Below are positions 19,124 to 28,780 of a stretch of 58,998 bases of DNA, piece by piece. The stretch spans positions 1-58,998 of the forward strand of contig NZ_JMLH01000013.1 in NCBI RefSeq assembly GCF_000686665.1, given 5' to 3'. Below the pieces are notes generated by a model that ran no database searches, was not told the origin of the DNA, and was given only the letters and a program-made list of their open reading frames with translations. This DNA comes from Thomasclavelia saccharogumia DSM 17460. Its GTDB lineage: Bacteria; Bacillota_I; Bacilli_A; Erysipelotrichales; Coprobacillaceae. The number at the start of each line of letters is the position of its first letter. The stretch's first letter is position 1. Position numbers and translations under genes: made by a program.

Positions 19124-20472
19124 GATAATTTCTCCTCTATTTGCGTAACGACATCTTTAAGTTTCATTCCATTTGATCCCTTTAATAAAACTACATCATT
19201 ACTACATAAATTATTTCTTAAATAATTTATCACTTCTTCATTATCTTTACAACAATAAATATTCATCATTCCTGCATCTTTTGCTCCAGCTGCAATAAAC
19301 CGTGCCTCTTTACCTACTACTACAAGCAGATCGATATTTTTAATAGCCACATGTTTACCAACACTACGATGAAGCTGTTCACTAAACTCTCCAAGTTCCA
19401 GCATATCCGCTAAAACAGCAATCTTTCTTCTTGAATAAGTTGCTAAAACATCTAAACTTGATTTCATTGAATCTTCACTAGCATTATATGTTCCATCAAT
19501 CAAAGTAATGTTATTTTTTAACTCAATAATATCCATTCTTTTCTTTGTTAATTGAAATTCATTGATTCCCTGAATGCACTTTTCCATACTTATATCTAAT
19601 TTAATTCCGATTGCAATAGCTATTAAAGCATTTAAAACAAAATGATTACCTGGTACCGGAACATTTACTTTATATATTTCATTTAAATAATTTAATTCAA
19701 AAGTACTATGATCATCTTTTAAAACAACATTTTGCGCCCTAAAATCACTGTCACTATCAATCCCCACTTTAACAAGTTCCAAATTATCTAATTCGACTGT
19801 TGAAAGCAGATCATTATCATTATTAATAATTAGAGAACTACCATCTTTCATTCCCACAGTTATTTCTAATTTAGCTTTTAAAATATTTTCACGACTGCCA
19901 AGTTCTCCAATATGTGCCGTTCCAATATTAGTAATCGCACTAATATCCGGTAAAGCAATCAATGACAATTCTTCCATTTCTTTTAAATGATTCATGCCCA
20001 TTTCCAAAACTAGTACTTCTTCATCTTTATGTCTTAAAATCGTCAATGGCAATCCAATATTATTATTGTAATTCCCCTCAGTTTTTAAAGTTTTATATTC
20101 CTTTTTGACAACGCTATAAACCATATCCCGAGTACTTGTTTTACCAACACTGCCAGTAACACCAACGACCTTGACATTACGATTCTTTCTTAAATATCGT
20201 GCCATATCCTGCAAAGCCTTTAATGTATCTTCGACCTTGATGACTACTTTATCATCAGACTTAATATCACGATCACTGATTATTGCGCTAGCGCCATTTG
20301 CAAACGCACTTTCAATAAAATCATGCCCATCAAAGCGCTCGCCAATTAATGGGATATACATCATCCCAGCTTTAATTTTGCGACTGTCTTGACTAAATCC
20401 TATAATTTCTAAATTTTCATCACCACTTAATAAAATTCCATTTGTGGCATTAATTATTTCCCTTACATTCAT
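19120..20472 (-). CDS. murF: UDP-MurNAc-tripeptide:D-Ala-D-Ala ligase
   Basis: The 450-residue Mur ligase adds D-Ala-D-Ala to the UDP-MurNAc-tripeptide in the cytoplasm. It has an N-terminal Mur ligase domain, the P-loop GVTGSVGKTSTRDMV (about 105-119), LEMGMNHLKEMEEL and ITNIGTAHIGELGS, and a C-terminal domain with DGTYNASEDSMKSSL. Length is normal. It follows the zinc-ribbon membrane-protein gene by 9 bp and overlaps ddl, indicating one operon. Confidence 0.94.
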   Translation of the reverse strand: MNVREIINATNGILLSGDENLEIIGFSQDSRKIKAGMMYIPLIGERFDGHDFIESAFANGASAIISDRDIKSDDKVVIKVEDTLKALQDMARYLRKNRNVKVVGVTGSVGKTSTRDMVYSVVKKEYKTLKTEGNYNNNIGLPLTILRHKDEEVLVLEMGMNHLKEMEELSLIALPDISAITNIGTAHIGELGSRENILKAKLEITVGMKDGSSLIINNDNDLLSTVELDNLELVKVGIDSDSDFRAQNVVLKDDHSTFELNYLNEIYKVNVPVPGNHFVLNALIAIAIGIKLDISMEKCIQGINEFQLTKKRMDIIELKNNITLIDGTYNASEDSMKSSLDVLATYSRRKIAVLADMLELGEFSEQLHRSVGKHVAIKNIDLLVVVGKEARFIAAGAKDAGMMNIYCCKDNEEVINYLRNNLCSNDVVLLKGSNGMKLKDVVTQIEEKLS

Positions 20473-20481
20473 TTTTTCACC

Positions 20482-21618
20482 CTAAATCTCTTCACCAGCT
20501 ATTTCTGGTATATCACTTTCTAATATCTGTCTCTTTCCATCTAATCCAACTACTTCATAACCAATATTTCCCTCTTGGTAAATTGATGTTAAAACTAGAA
20601 GTTTATCGCCTACTACCTCAAATGTCAATTTTCCAATGCTTTCGATCGTATAAAGTTTTTTTACCTTCTTACCTTCAAGCGTCATCGTATAAATCACATT
20701 ACCATCATGAACAACTAAATGGTCATCAACGATATTAACTAGCTGCAAATTATTATTTTCATAAACATCACTATGATTTCCATCTAGATCACATTTAATT
20801 AAACCTTTATCATTTATATAATATAAATACTCACCATCATAAGTATATGTGTTAGTATTACTTGCTAGAGCTCTACGATCACTACCATCAAATGTAATTG
20901 AGATTAATTCTGAATTTTCATTTATATAAAAAATTCGTTCTCTTTTTTCATCAATGATCAAACTATATGAAACTTCATCATTTATTTTTTTATCTTCATT
21001 AGTTGATAAATCAAAGCAATAAACAGATTCATTATCACTATCTTTTTGATAATATATTTTTTCACCTAAATTTTGAACATAATAAACATTAGTTAATAAA
21101 ACATCATCATTTTTACTTTCCTTATCAACTCGATGATAATCATTATTTTCATCAAGATAATAATAATATTTACCGTCATCTTTAAAATCTGTTAAAGCAA
21201 AATCATATACATGTTCGCGATTATTCAACTGCTTATCATAAACAATCAATTCTTGATTCATTACAATATAAACCTTATCTTTATTAACATAACTTACTGC
21301 CAATCCATTATTATTAGTAGCTTGAGCATATTGACTTGTTTCTTCATCAATCGTTAAAACAGCATCTTCATATGCCTGTTCATCAACACCCTGCTGATCC
21401 GCTAATTCGATTGGATTGGCATTCAAATACCCATTGATTGCAACACTAATAATCAACAACACAACAAAAACTGTCCAGATAATCGGATTTTTCCAATAAT
21501 TTTTCTCTTCATTAATTTGGTCATGATCATTATTTTGGACTGTGTCACATATTGGACAACGATCCTCATCCACCAATAAAGGAGCTCCACATTTCTTACA
21601 TCTTTTATTTTCTTCCAT
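20482..21618 (-). CDS. Zinc-ribbon membrane protein with propeller-like repeats
   Basis: The 378-residue protein starts with a zinc ribbon (CKKCGAPL...CPICD), followed by one membrane helix (about 49-66, IIWTVFVVLLIISVAING). An outer domain of about 280 residues is made of repeating YYYLDENN, IFYINENSEL and YLYYINDKG blocks, as in DUF5050 propellers. It is just upstream of murF in the same operon, which hints at a wall-related or signalling role, but this is inference. It is paralogous to the next gene upstream (21699-22982). Confidence 0.75.
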   Translation of the reverse strand: MEENKRCKKCGAPLLVDEDRCPICDTVQNNDHDQINEEKNYWKNPIIWTVFVVLLIISVAINGYLNANPIELADQQGVDEQAYEDAVLTIDEETSQYAQATNNNGLAVSYVNKDKVYIVMNQELIVYDKQLNNREHVYDFALTDFKDDGKYYYYLDENNDYHRVDKESKNDDVLLTNVYYVQNLGEKIYYQKDSDNESVYCFDLSTNEDKKINDEVSYSLIIDEKRERIFYINENSELISITFDGSDRRALASNTNTYTYDGEYLYYINDKGLIKCDLDGNHSDVYENNNLQLVNIVDDHLVVHDGNVIYTMTLEGKKVKKLYTIESIGKLTFEVVGDKLLVLTSIYQEGNIGYEVVGLDGKRQILESDIPEIAGEEI

Positions 21619-21663
21619 TTCATCACCTGCTTTTTAATGTTTTTATTTTATCATATTACTAGA

Positions 21664-21710
21664 TCAAAAAAAAGTAGACTTAATTGTTTAGATTAAGTCT
21701 ATTCAAAAAG
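21664..21710 (-). terminator. Terminator after the 427-residue zinc-ribbon gene
   Basis: TAGACTTAAT and ATTAAGTCTA arms flank a short loop, followed on the minus strand by a run of eight T. The two zinc-ribbon genes are thus partly uncoupled. Confidence 0.8.
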
Positions 21711-22982
21711 CTTACTCATATTATAACCATCACTTATATACCAGTTATATTCATCATCATTACTTCTGTAAATTATCTTGTCACCAGCTACATTAAATTC
21801 ATAAATATCACTATCAATTAAATATATTTCCTCATCATCAAAATTATGATAGTATAAATCATTTTCCATATCAGTATATACAATTCCATTATTTGTAACA
21901 ATAAAATTATAAATATCACTTTCATCAAGATAACTTATAGAATCATCTATTTTCGTATCATAGGCTTCGATACCATTAATATTACTATAATAGATAACTC
22001 CATCATCAACATAAAAATTACCTATTGCATAAAGATCATATTCATTTTTGAATCGTCCCTCTAAATCGATTGCCCTAATAGCTCCATCTACTTCAAAATA
22101 AATAAGTTCTGTTTTAAAATCAAATGCTAAATAATAAATATCATGGCTGTCTATTAACCGGCTTTCACCATTTTCATATAAATATAACTTCATTTCATTG
22201 GTATACAAAAAACGATGATTTTTTATTGGTAAAATATTTTCATCATAAAATAATTCCTCAATATTCCCACTATTTATATCGTAACGTTTATATATACCAA
22301 AATTATCATAGTAAATGTAATTATCTTCAATATAAATATTTCCACTCAAACTATCTGAGATAAAATCAATATTTTCTATTTTTTCAAAAGATCGGTCCGC
22401 CTTCTTTAGATCATAATCACAACCTAAATAAAGTTCATCATTATCTAAAAACACTACACTTCCCTGCTGAAAATTACCTGCCATCATCAAATCATTATTA
22501 TTACCATTAATACTCATTTCTTTTATATCAACCATTTCAACATTAGCTTCATCACTAACAAACAAATTAAAAAGTGCTCCCCATAAAAATATTATTCCTA
22601 AGACTATTGCAATTAAATTCTTTTTTTCTCGATCCCGTTTAACTGTTTTTTTGTGATTTCTAGTTAATTTATCTCTCGCTTCTTCAAAGCGTTTCTTTAT
22701 ATCATTATCACTTTCTTGATAATCATACATCTCCTGACTTTGATAAACATGAGTCGTTGCTGTATGTTTTGAATAATCTAGATCATCTTTAAGATAATAT
22801 TTTTTATTAATGTCATCTTTTTTTAAATATTTAGTTGGATTCCCACAATTAGGACAATTACTTTGACCATAATGAATTATTGTTGTACAAACACTGCAGC
22901 GATTTATCTTTCCCTGATGATATCCACACAGCGGGCAAACCAGCATATTTTTTATTTCATTACCACAGTTGTCACATTTCAT
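21699..22982 (-). CDS. Double zinc-ribbon membrane protein with propeller-like domain
   Basis: This 427-residue protein has four CxxC pairs within its first 47 residues (CDNCG, CPLCG, CSVC, CPNCG), forming two zinc ribbons. A charged linker is followed by one membrane helix (about 124-143) and an outer domain rich in aromatic and acidic residues with IYYSNINGIEAYDTK-type repeats. It shares this plan with the adjacent 378-residue protein, suggesting duplication. No enzymatic motif was seen. Confidence 0.72.
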   Translation of the reverse strand: MKCDNCGNEIKNMLVCPLCGYHQGKINRCSVCTTIIHYGQSNCPNCGNPTKYLKKDDINKKYYLKDDLDYSKHTATTHVYQSQEMYDYQESDNDIKKRFEEARDKLTRNHKKTVKRDREKKNLIAIVLGIIFLWGALFNLFVSDEANVEMVDIKEMSINGNNNDLMMAGNFQQGSVVFLDNDELYLGCDYDLKKADRSFEKIENIDFISDSLSGNIYIEDNYIYYDNFGIYKRYDINSGNIEELFYDENILPIKNHRFLYTNEMKLYLYENGESRLIDSHDIYYLAFDFKTELIYFEVDGAIRAIDLEGRFKNEYDLYAIGNFYVDDGVIYYSNINGIEAYDTKIDDSISYLDESDIYNFIVTNNGIVYTDMENDLYYHNFDDEEIYLIDSDIYEFNVAGDKIIYRSNDDEYNWYISDGYNMSKLFE

Positions 22983-23035
22983 AAAATCACTTCCCCTAAA
23001 ATAATTGTATCATCCAGCTTTCAAATGTCCAACAT

Positions 23036-23066
23036 AAAAAGCACTAAATAATTAGTACTTTTTAAA
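23036..23066. terminator. Terminator after the AEC transporter gene
   Basis: AAAAAGCACTAA and TTAGTACTTTTT pair with one mismatch around a four-base loop. It ends the 23062 gene on the minus strand. Confidence 0.7.
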
Positions 23067-23982
23067 CAACTAAATTAATGATAATACATAATAACGGAAT
23101 TGTAATTAATGATAAAGCTGTTGATAAAAAAACTATTTCAACTGCTAGTTTGGCATCACCCGCATATTTTTCTGCTAATATTGCAGTTGTCGTACCAGCC
23201 GGCATCCCTGCCAGCACAGTAGATACAGCGGTAACTAATGGTGGTATATCAACCAAAACACATCCTAAAAGAACTAATAACGGAATAAAAATCAAACGAA
23301 TAAAACTATAATAGAAAGTTAATTTGTTGATGACTTCTTTGATGCTGATTTCCGCTAAAATTCCTCCTATTACAATCATCGACAACGCCATATTACAGTT
23401 GCTCAACGCTTTAATTGTAATATCTAAATAATTTGGCAGCTGCACTTGACTTATCATTATGATCAAGCCAATAAATACAGCAATAATACAAGGATGCGTA
23501 ATAACTTTTTTTATTACATCTTTACCTTTAGCACTAGTAAAACAAGCAACACCACCAGACCACATCACAATTCTTTGGGGAATAAGATAAATTGAAGCAA
23601 ATAACAAACCATTTGACCCATATAGACCTTGAATTAAAGGTGAGCCCATAAATCCCGCATTAGAACAAATCGTTCCATACTGCAAAACACTTTGCTGGCT
23701 AGGTAATGCTTTAACAAAAAAATATTTTCCCAAAAAAGAACATACTAATTGAATTACAATTGAAACAATTAAAACCATTAAACCACTTCTAATAATTTCT
23801 CCATCCATTTTAATCATAAAAGAATATATAATATTAGCAGGTAAAATAACGTATATAACTAAATCTGTCAAACTTTTTCGGTTTGCACTAGATATAATAT
23901 TTAATTTTCTTAAAACATATCCTACGATCATCAAAAAAAAGATTTCTATTTGTAAATCTATCAAATTATTAAAATCAACCAC
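23062..23982 (-). CDS. AEC-family (auxin efflux carrier type) transporter
   Basis: The 306-residue protein has about ten hydrophobic segments and the halves seen in bacterial AEC permeases, including YVLRKLNIIS near the N-terminus and AGMPAGTTTAILAEKYAGDAKLA near the end. Bacterial members export or import malate, malonate or other small organic acids. The substrate cannot be told from sequence, and the neighbours give no clue. Confidence 0.85.
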   Translation of the reverse strand: MVDFNNLIDLQIEIFFLMIVGYVLRKLNIISSANRKSLTDLVIYVILPANIIYSFMIKMDGEIIRSGLMVLIVSIVIQLVCSFLGKYFFVKALPSQQSVLQYGTICSNAGFMGSPLIQGLYGSNGLLFASIYLIPQRIVMWSGGVACFTSAKGKDVIKKVITHPCIIAVFIGLIIMISQVQLPNYLDITIKALSNCNMALSMIVIGGILAEISIKEVINKLTFYYSFIRLIFIPLLVLLGCVLVDIPPLVTAVSTVLAGMPAGTTTAILAEKYAGDAKLAVEIVFLSTALSLITIPLLCIIINLVV

Positions 23983-24064
23983 AATACCACCTCTTTGGCC
24001 CTAATCATAAACCAAAATAAAAAATATGTCATCTAAAAAATGCAAATATTGTTATAATGGAGAT

Positions 24065-24322
24065 ATGAAAAATTATGTTTATATCATTAAATGTGCTGAT
24101 AATACATATTATACCGGCTGGACAACTAATATAGAAAAAAGAATTATTGTTCATAACAGTGGTAAAGGAGCCAAATATACCAAATCACGCCGTCCTGTAA
24201 ATCTAGTATATTTTGAAGAACTAGAAAATAAGAGCCTTGCTTTAAAGCGTGAACATGCAATCAAACAATTAACGAGAAAACAAAAGGAGGATCTAATTAA
24301 GTTAGCAAAGGCTAATAAATAG
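24065..24322 (+). CDS. GIY-YIG nuclease-domain protein (YhbQ/YazA-like)
   Basis: The 85-residue protein is a single GIY-YIG domain: MKNYVYIIKCADNTYYTGWT, then KRIIVHNSGKGAKYTKSRRP. This matches small stand-alone UPF0213-type proteins of unknown or weak nuclease activity. I place the start at 24065 because the family begins there and a TATAAT lies at 24053-24058, which would make the mRNA nearly leaderless. An alternative ATG at 24026 gives 98 residues but has no ribosome site. Confidence 0.85.
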   Translation: MKNYVYIIKCADNTYYTGWTTNIEKRIIVHNSGKGAKYTKSRRPVNLVYFEELENKSLALKREHAIKQLTRKQKEDLIKLAKANK

Positions 24323-24373
24323 TTTCAAATCGATAAATAAAATGCTATACTAAATGTAGAAAGAAGGTTAAGT

Positions 24374-25246
24374 ATGAAATTAAACAGAAATGATCTCTGC
24401 TGGTGCGGCAGTCAAAAAAAATACAAGAAATGTCATCTTCAATTAGATGAAAAACTAGAACAATTAAAACATCAAGGCAAAAAAATCCCAACTCATAAAA
24501 TGATAAAAAACGAAGAACAAATCAAAGGAATAAAAAAAGCTGCTGTTGTCAATTCAGGGTTATTAGATTACATTGAAGAAAACATCAAAGCAGGCATGGC
24601 TACAGAAGAAATAGACATCATGGCAAAAGAATACACTGAAAAACACAATGCTGTATGTGCTGATTATCATTATTGCGGTTATCCCAAACATATATGCGTA
24701 TCCATCAATGATGTAGTTTGTCATGGTATCCCTTGTAAGGAAGAAATTTTACAAGAGGGTGATATTGTAAACGTTGATGCTACAACTATGGTAGATGGCT
24801 ATTATGCTGATGCTTCGAGAATGTTTATAATTGGTAAAACATCTAAAGAAGCTGAAAAATTAGTCAAAGATACTAAAAAAGCTTTAGAACTAGGAATTCA
24901 ATCCATTATCCCTTATCAAAGCTGTATCGGTGATATTGGTAAAGCTATTGAAACCTTCGCTAATGCTAATGGATATAGTGTTGTCAGAGAGTTTTGTGGT
25001 CATGGAGTAGGATTAGCCATTCATGAAGATCCCTATGTGTTTCATTTTGAACCAAATGAATCAACCGTGACGATTGTACCAGGTATGGTTTTTACGATTG
25101 AACCAATGTTGAATCTCGGTAATCGCGATGTTTTTGTCGACGCTGATGATGAATGGACTGTATATACTGAAGATGGCAGTCTTTCTGCACAATGGGAACA
25201 TACTCTTTTAGTAACTGAAACAGGTGTAGAAATTTTATCCAAATAA
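24374..25246 (+). CDS. map: Methionine aminopeptidase with N-terminal SEC-C finger
   Basis: The 290-residue type I enzyme removes N-terminal Met from new proteins. An N-terminal SEC-C zinc motif (C9, C11, C20, H21 in LCWCGSQKKYKKCH) precedes the catalytic domain, where all five metal ligands are present: D135, D146, H210, E243 and E275. SEC-C-bearing Map proteins are common in Firmicutes, and the finger is thought to aid ribosome binding. A GAAGG ribosome site precedes the ATG. Confidence 0.94.
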   Translation: MKLNRNDLCWCGSQKKYKKCHLQLDEKLEQLKHQGKKIPTHKMIKNEEQIKGIKKAAVVNSGLLDYIEENIKAGMATEEIDIMAKEYTEKHNAVCADYHYCGYPKHICVSINDVVCHGIPCKEEILQEGDIVNVDATTMVDGYYADASRMFIIGKTSKEAEKLVKDTKKALELGIQSIIPYQSCIGDIGKAIETFANANGYSVVREFCGHGVGLAIHEDPYVFHFEPNESTVTIVPGMVFTIEPMLNLGNRDVFVDADDEWTVYTEDGSLSAQWEHTLLVTETGVEILSK

Positions 25247-25270
25247 AAACATCCTCTTGGATGTTTTTAT
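25247..25270. terminator. Bidirectional terminator between map and phosphoesterase gene
   Basis: AAAACATCC and GGATGTTTT form a stem around TCTT, with T and A tracts on either side of two convergent genes. Confidence 0.8.
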
Positions 25271-26352
25271 TTAACATTAATAATTACATACTCACTTGGT
25301 GCCCCAGTTTTAATTGGATAGCGCCATCCTGCCATTCCTGAAGAAGTAATCGCTGTAAAATCATGAATAGTTCTTTGTCCTCGAATCAAAGTATCACTAG
25401 TAAGAGATTGAACTATCCCCATCGGAAATAACTGACCACCATGAGTATGTCCTGATAATTGTAAATCAATACCTAAAGCAGCATTTTCATCTAAATCAAG
25501 GGGCTGATGATCTAAAATAATCGTATAATTATTACGCTTATCTTCAGGAATCATCGCTAATAACTCTGAGGTTGCTAATCGCGGGTTATTTCCCCAAAAG
25601 CTTGCATCTTTACGCCCAATAATATTTATTTTATCTAGAGTTATTACTTCGTCTTCTAATACCGTAATCCCATTTTTTTCTAGGTTTTCTTTAATTTCTT
25701 CTGGTCCAAATGCCACGTCATCAAAATTACGAGAACCATTATCGTGATTTCCATACACATAATATATACCTAACTTATTTTTTATTGTTGATAAAGCTTT
25801 ACTAGCATCAACCATATCATCTAATGGCGTGTTTTCATCAAATATATCCCCAGTTAAAACCACTAAATCAGCATTTAATTCACTCATTTCATCACAATAT
25901 TTTTGTAATTGTAAAACATCTAGAGAAGTTGACATATGTAAATCAGCAATCTCAATAATTTTTAGATCATCAATCTTATCACTTGATAGATCATAAGTAG
26001 TAGCTACAACATGCTTAATATTATAATATCCATATCCTAGACATAAAACTGTTACTAATACTCCCAAAATTCCCGTTATAAAAGTAAATCGATAAATATT
26101 AAATCTTTGCAGCCAAATATTCAAAAATTCTAATATTAGTGTAATAACTAATAAATGATAATAAATCACGCCATATAATTCAAGCGTATTCATTGCCGGG
26201 ATAGAAACTATTGTAATGATTATGGCTAATATAATGATATAAAATCGGTTAGTATGAATATTTAAAACCGAACGCATAAAACGATTAATAAAAAATGTAA
26301 AATAAATAACTCCTGGAATAATAGCAATTAGACCCATATATCGATACATCAA
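25267..26352 (-). CDS. Membrane metallophosphoesterase (YaeI/YkuE-like)
   Basis: The 361-residue protein has about four N-terminal membrane segments (to about residue 110) and then a calcineurin-like phosphoesterase domain. The metal-site motifs are IADLHMS, VLTGDIFDE, YGNHDNG and SGHTHGGQLFP. Relatives such as YkuE and YaeI act at the membrane, some on lipid substrates. No operon partner is visible. Confidence 0.88.
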   Translation of the reverse strand: MMYRYMGLIAIIPGVIYFTFFINRFMRSVLNIHTNRFYIIILAIIITIVSIPAMNTLELYGVIYYHLLVITLILEFLNIWLQRFNIYRFTFITGILGVLVTVLCLGYGYYNIKHVVATTYDLSSDKIDDLKIIEIADLHMSTSLDVLQLQKYCDEMSELNADLVVLTGDIFDENTPLDDMVDASKALSTIKNKLGIYYVYGNHDNGSRNFDDVAFGPEEIKENLEKNGITVLEDEVITLDKINIIGRKDASFWGNNPRLATSELLAMIPEDKRNNYTIILDHQPLDLDENAALGIDLQLSGHTHGGQLFPMGIVQSLTSDTLIRGQRTIHDFTAITSSGMAGWRYPIKTGAPSEYVIINVK

Positions 26353-26523
26353 ATTCCCCCTTTATTTATATTATCTATAATTAGATTTATTATACATTTT
26401 ATCAAAACCAATAACTATTATTTTTATATTATAACTCATATTTATCAATTATATTTTAATAGTTTTCCTAAGTTTTAAAAGTATTAAACTCAAAAAAAGA
26501 TTATTTAATTATTATATATGTTT

Positions 26524-26551
26524 TAAAATTTTGTATGAATACAAAATTTTA
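26524..26551. repeat. 28-bp inverted repeat upstream of the DUF3298-like gene
   Basis: TAAAATTTTGTAT and ATACAAAATTTTA arms flank two bases. It lies 60 bp before the start at 26611 and lacks a T tract, so an operator is more likely than a terminator. Confidence 0.5.
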
Positions 26552-26610
26552 GCAAAAACTATATTGATAGCTTTGCTATTAATATTTATCAGTTTGAAAT
26601 GAGAGATATG

Positions 26611-27264
26611 ATGAAAAAATACTTATTACTTTTTATATTTATTATTAGTACCATGTTTCTTAACAATGTTCATGCAAATACTAATGATGCCACTTTAGTA
26701 TTACTAAAGGAAGAAAATCTTGAAACTGCAGGAACTATTATCACTGCTAAAATACCTCATATTATCAATGTAAAAGATGAAAAAGTTAAAAATGATATTA
26801 ATACTTTAATTAATCAAACCATTGATAATTTTTTAAACGAATCAAAAAAGAATGATGAAAATTCTGATTCGAAATATAAAGTAATAGTTGATATCACTTA
26901 TCAAAATTACTACAGTGATGATAAAATAATATCTTTTTCTATTGATTTTACACAAAGTATGGCTGATAGTTACTTACAAAAAAAATTTTTTACTATCGAT
27001 CTTATAACTGGTGAAATATATCAAATAGAACATTTTTTAGGTAAAAATTATCAAAATATTATTTTAAACGCTGTTAAACAGCAAGTTGCTGCAAACAAAG
27101 AAAAATATCCTAATCTAGCATATTTCGATGAAGCTATAAACAATTTAAAAATTACATCTGACCAAGCTTTCTATATCAACAAGAATAATCAGATCGTTGT
27201 TGTCTTCAATCAATATGAAATAGCACCAGGATATATGTCACTTCCTGAATTTATAATCAAATAA
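26611..27264 (+). CDS. Secreted DUF4163/DUF3298-type protein (RsiV/PdaC-like)
   Basis: I choose ATG at 26611, since GAGAG lies five bases upstream; in-frame ATGs at 26599 and 26608 are worse placed. The 217-residue protein has a signal peptide (MKKYLLLFIFIISTMFLNNVHA). Then comes a strand-helix domain with INTLINQTIDNFL and a C-terminal part with FFTIDLITGEIYQIEHFLG and FNQYEIAPGYMSLPEFII. This is the DUF4163-DUF3298 pattern found in the outer part of anti-sigma RsiV and in the deacetylase PdaC. No catalytic deacetylase domain is present, so it is probably a binding or sensing module. Confidence 0.75.
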   Translation: MKKYLLLFIFIISTMFLNNVHANTNDATLVLLKEENLETAGTIITAKIPHIINVKDEKVKNDINTLINQTIDNFLNESKKNDENSDSKYKVIVDITYQNYYSDDKIISFSIDFTQSMADSYLQKKFFTIDLITGEIYQIEHFLGKNYQNIILNAVKQQVAANKEKYPNLAYFDEAINNLKITSDQAFYINKNNQIVVVFNQYEIAPGYMSLPEFIIK

Positions 27265-27273
27265 CTGATAAAT

Positions 27274-27305
27274 ATAAATCCTCCCTAAGAAGGAGGATTT
27301 ATTAT
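27274..27305. terminator. Terminator between DUF3298-like gene and citrate synthase
   Basis: AAATCCTCC and GGAGGATTT arms around CTAAGAA, between two convergent genes. Confidence 0.8.
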
Positions 27306-27342
27306 AAAGAGTATCATACATTATTATAATACTTAAATAGTA

Positions 27343-28695
27343 TTATCTTTCATCCATTGGTATAAATTCTTTTTCTTCCATAATACTTTTATATGCGGGA
27401 CGAATAATCTTATCAACATTGATCAACTCTTCAATTCGATGTGCTGACCAGCCTACGATTCTTGCAATCGCAAAAATTGGTGTATAAAGTTCCACTGGAA
27501 TACCTAACATACTATAAACAAAACCACTATAAAAATCTACGTTAGCACTTACCCCTTTATAAATATGCCTTTTTTTAGCAATTACTTCAGGAGCTAATTT
27601 TTCAATCATCGTATATAATGCATAATCATCTTCATGATGCTTTTCTTTTGCTAATTGATTTACAAAACTTTTAAAAACCTGAGCTCGTGGATCAGATAAT
27701 GAATAAACAGCATGTCCCATACCGTAGATCAATCCTTGATGATCAAACACTTCTTTATCTAATATTTTTCCTAAATATTCTTTAACTTCATTTTCATCCT
27801 TTAAATCATGGACATTCTCTTTAATATTTTTTATCATTTCCATGACCTTAATATTAGCTCCACCATGTTTAGGTCCTTTTAGAGATGATAGAGCAGCCGC
27901 AAAAACAGAATAAGTATCGCTACCTGCCGAAGTTACGACTCTTGTCGTAAATGTTGAATTATTTCCACCGCCATGTTCCATATGAAGAACTAGAGCAACA
28001 TCTAAAACTTGGGCTTCTAATTGTGTATACTTTTTATCAGGCCGTAACATCATCAAAATATTTTCTGCTGTTGATAAATTTTCATTAGGATGATGAATAT
28101 ACATACTATCACCTAACTCATAATGGTTATATGCATGATATCCATAAACTGCTAAACATGGTAAAACTGCAATTATATTAATACATTGTCTCAAAACATT
28201 ACTTAAAGACTGATCAGAAATATGTTCATCATAAGCAGCTAATGTTAATACACTTTTTGTTATAGAATTCATAATATCTTGACTTGGCGCCTTCATAATA
28301 ACATCTCTTGTAAAATTAGTTGGCAACTCATTAGATAATGCTAGTATTTCTTTAAAATCATTTAACTCCTTTTGATTCGGTAATAATCCAAACAGCAATA
28401 AATATGCAACTTCTTCAAAACCAAATCTTCGAAAAGAAAAATCTTTAACTAAATCAATCACATCATATCCACGATACCATAATCGTCCATCAACAGGCAC
28501 TTTTTGACCATCAACCATTTTAAAAGATTCAATTTTAGAAATGTTAGTTAATCCCGTCAAAACCCCATTTCCATTTTGATCCCTCAAACCTCTTTTTACT
28601 CCGTGATCTATAAATAACTGAAAATCAATATTATCAGTTTCCAAAACCATCTCATTATATTTATTTAAATGCTCTAAATATTCATCTTTGTTCAT
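27343..28695 (-). CDS. Citrate synthase
   Basis: The start at 28695 (MNKDEYLEHLNKYNEM) follows AAAGGAGG; an upstream in-frame ATG at 28716 overlaps that site. The 450-residue enzyme condenses acetyl-CoA and oxaloacetate. Recognisable family blocks are RGYDVIDLV, HMEHGGGNNSTFTTRVVTSAGSD, LKGPKHGGAN and GMGHAVYSLSDPRA, which hold the substrate and catalytic His residues. No aconitase or isocitrate dehydrogenase is adjacent, so the role may be glutamate precursor supply rather than a full cycle. Confidence 0.93.
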   Translation of the reverse strand: MNKDEYLEHLNKYNEMVLETDNIDFQLFIDHGVKRGLRDQNGNGVLTGLTNISKIESFKMVDGQKVPVDGRLWYRGYDVIDLVKDFSFRRFGFEEVAYLLLFGLLPNQKELNDFKEILALSNELPTNFTRDVIMKAPSQDIMNSITKSVLTLAAYDEHISDQSLSNVLRQCINIIAVLPCLAVYGYHAYNHYELGDSMYIHHPNENLSTAENILMMLRPDKKYTQLEAQVLDVALVLHMEHGGGNNSTFTTRVVTSAGSDTYSVFAAALSSLKGPKHGGANIKVMEMIKNIKENVHDLKDENEVKEYLGKILDKEVFDHQGLIYGMGHAVYSLSDPRAQVFKSFVNQLAKEKHHEDDYALYTMIEKLAPEVIAKKRHIYKGVSANVDFYSGFVYSMLGIPVELYTPIFAIARIVGWSAHRIEELINVDKIIRPAYKSIMEEKEFIPMDER

Positions 28696-28780
28696 AAAAT
28701 TCCTCCTTTCATACAAATATTGAATATGTATTAGATAATATCATACTTTTTTGAATTCAAAATGAATAATAGTATATATT

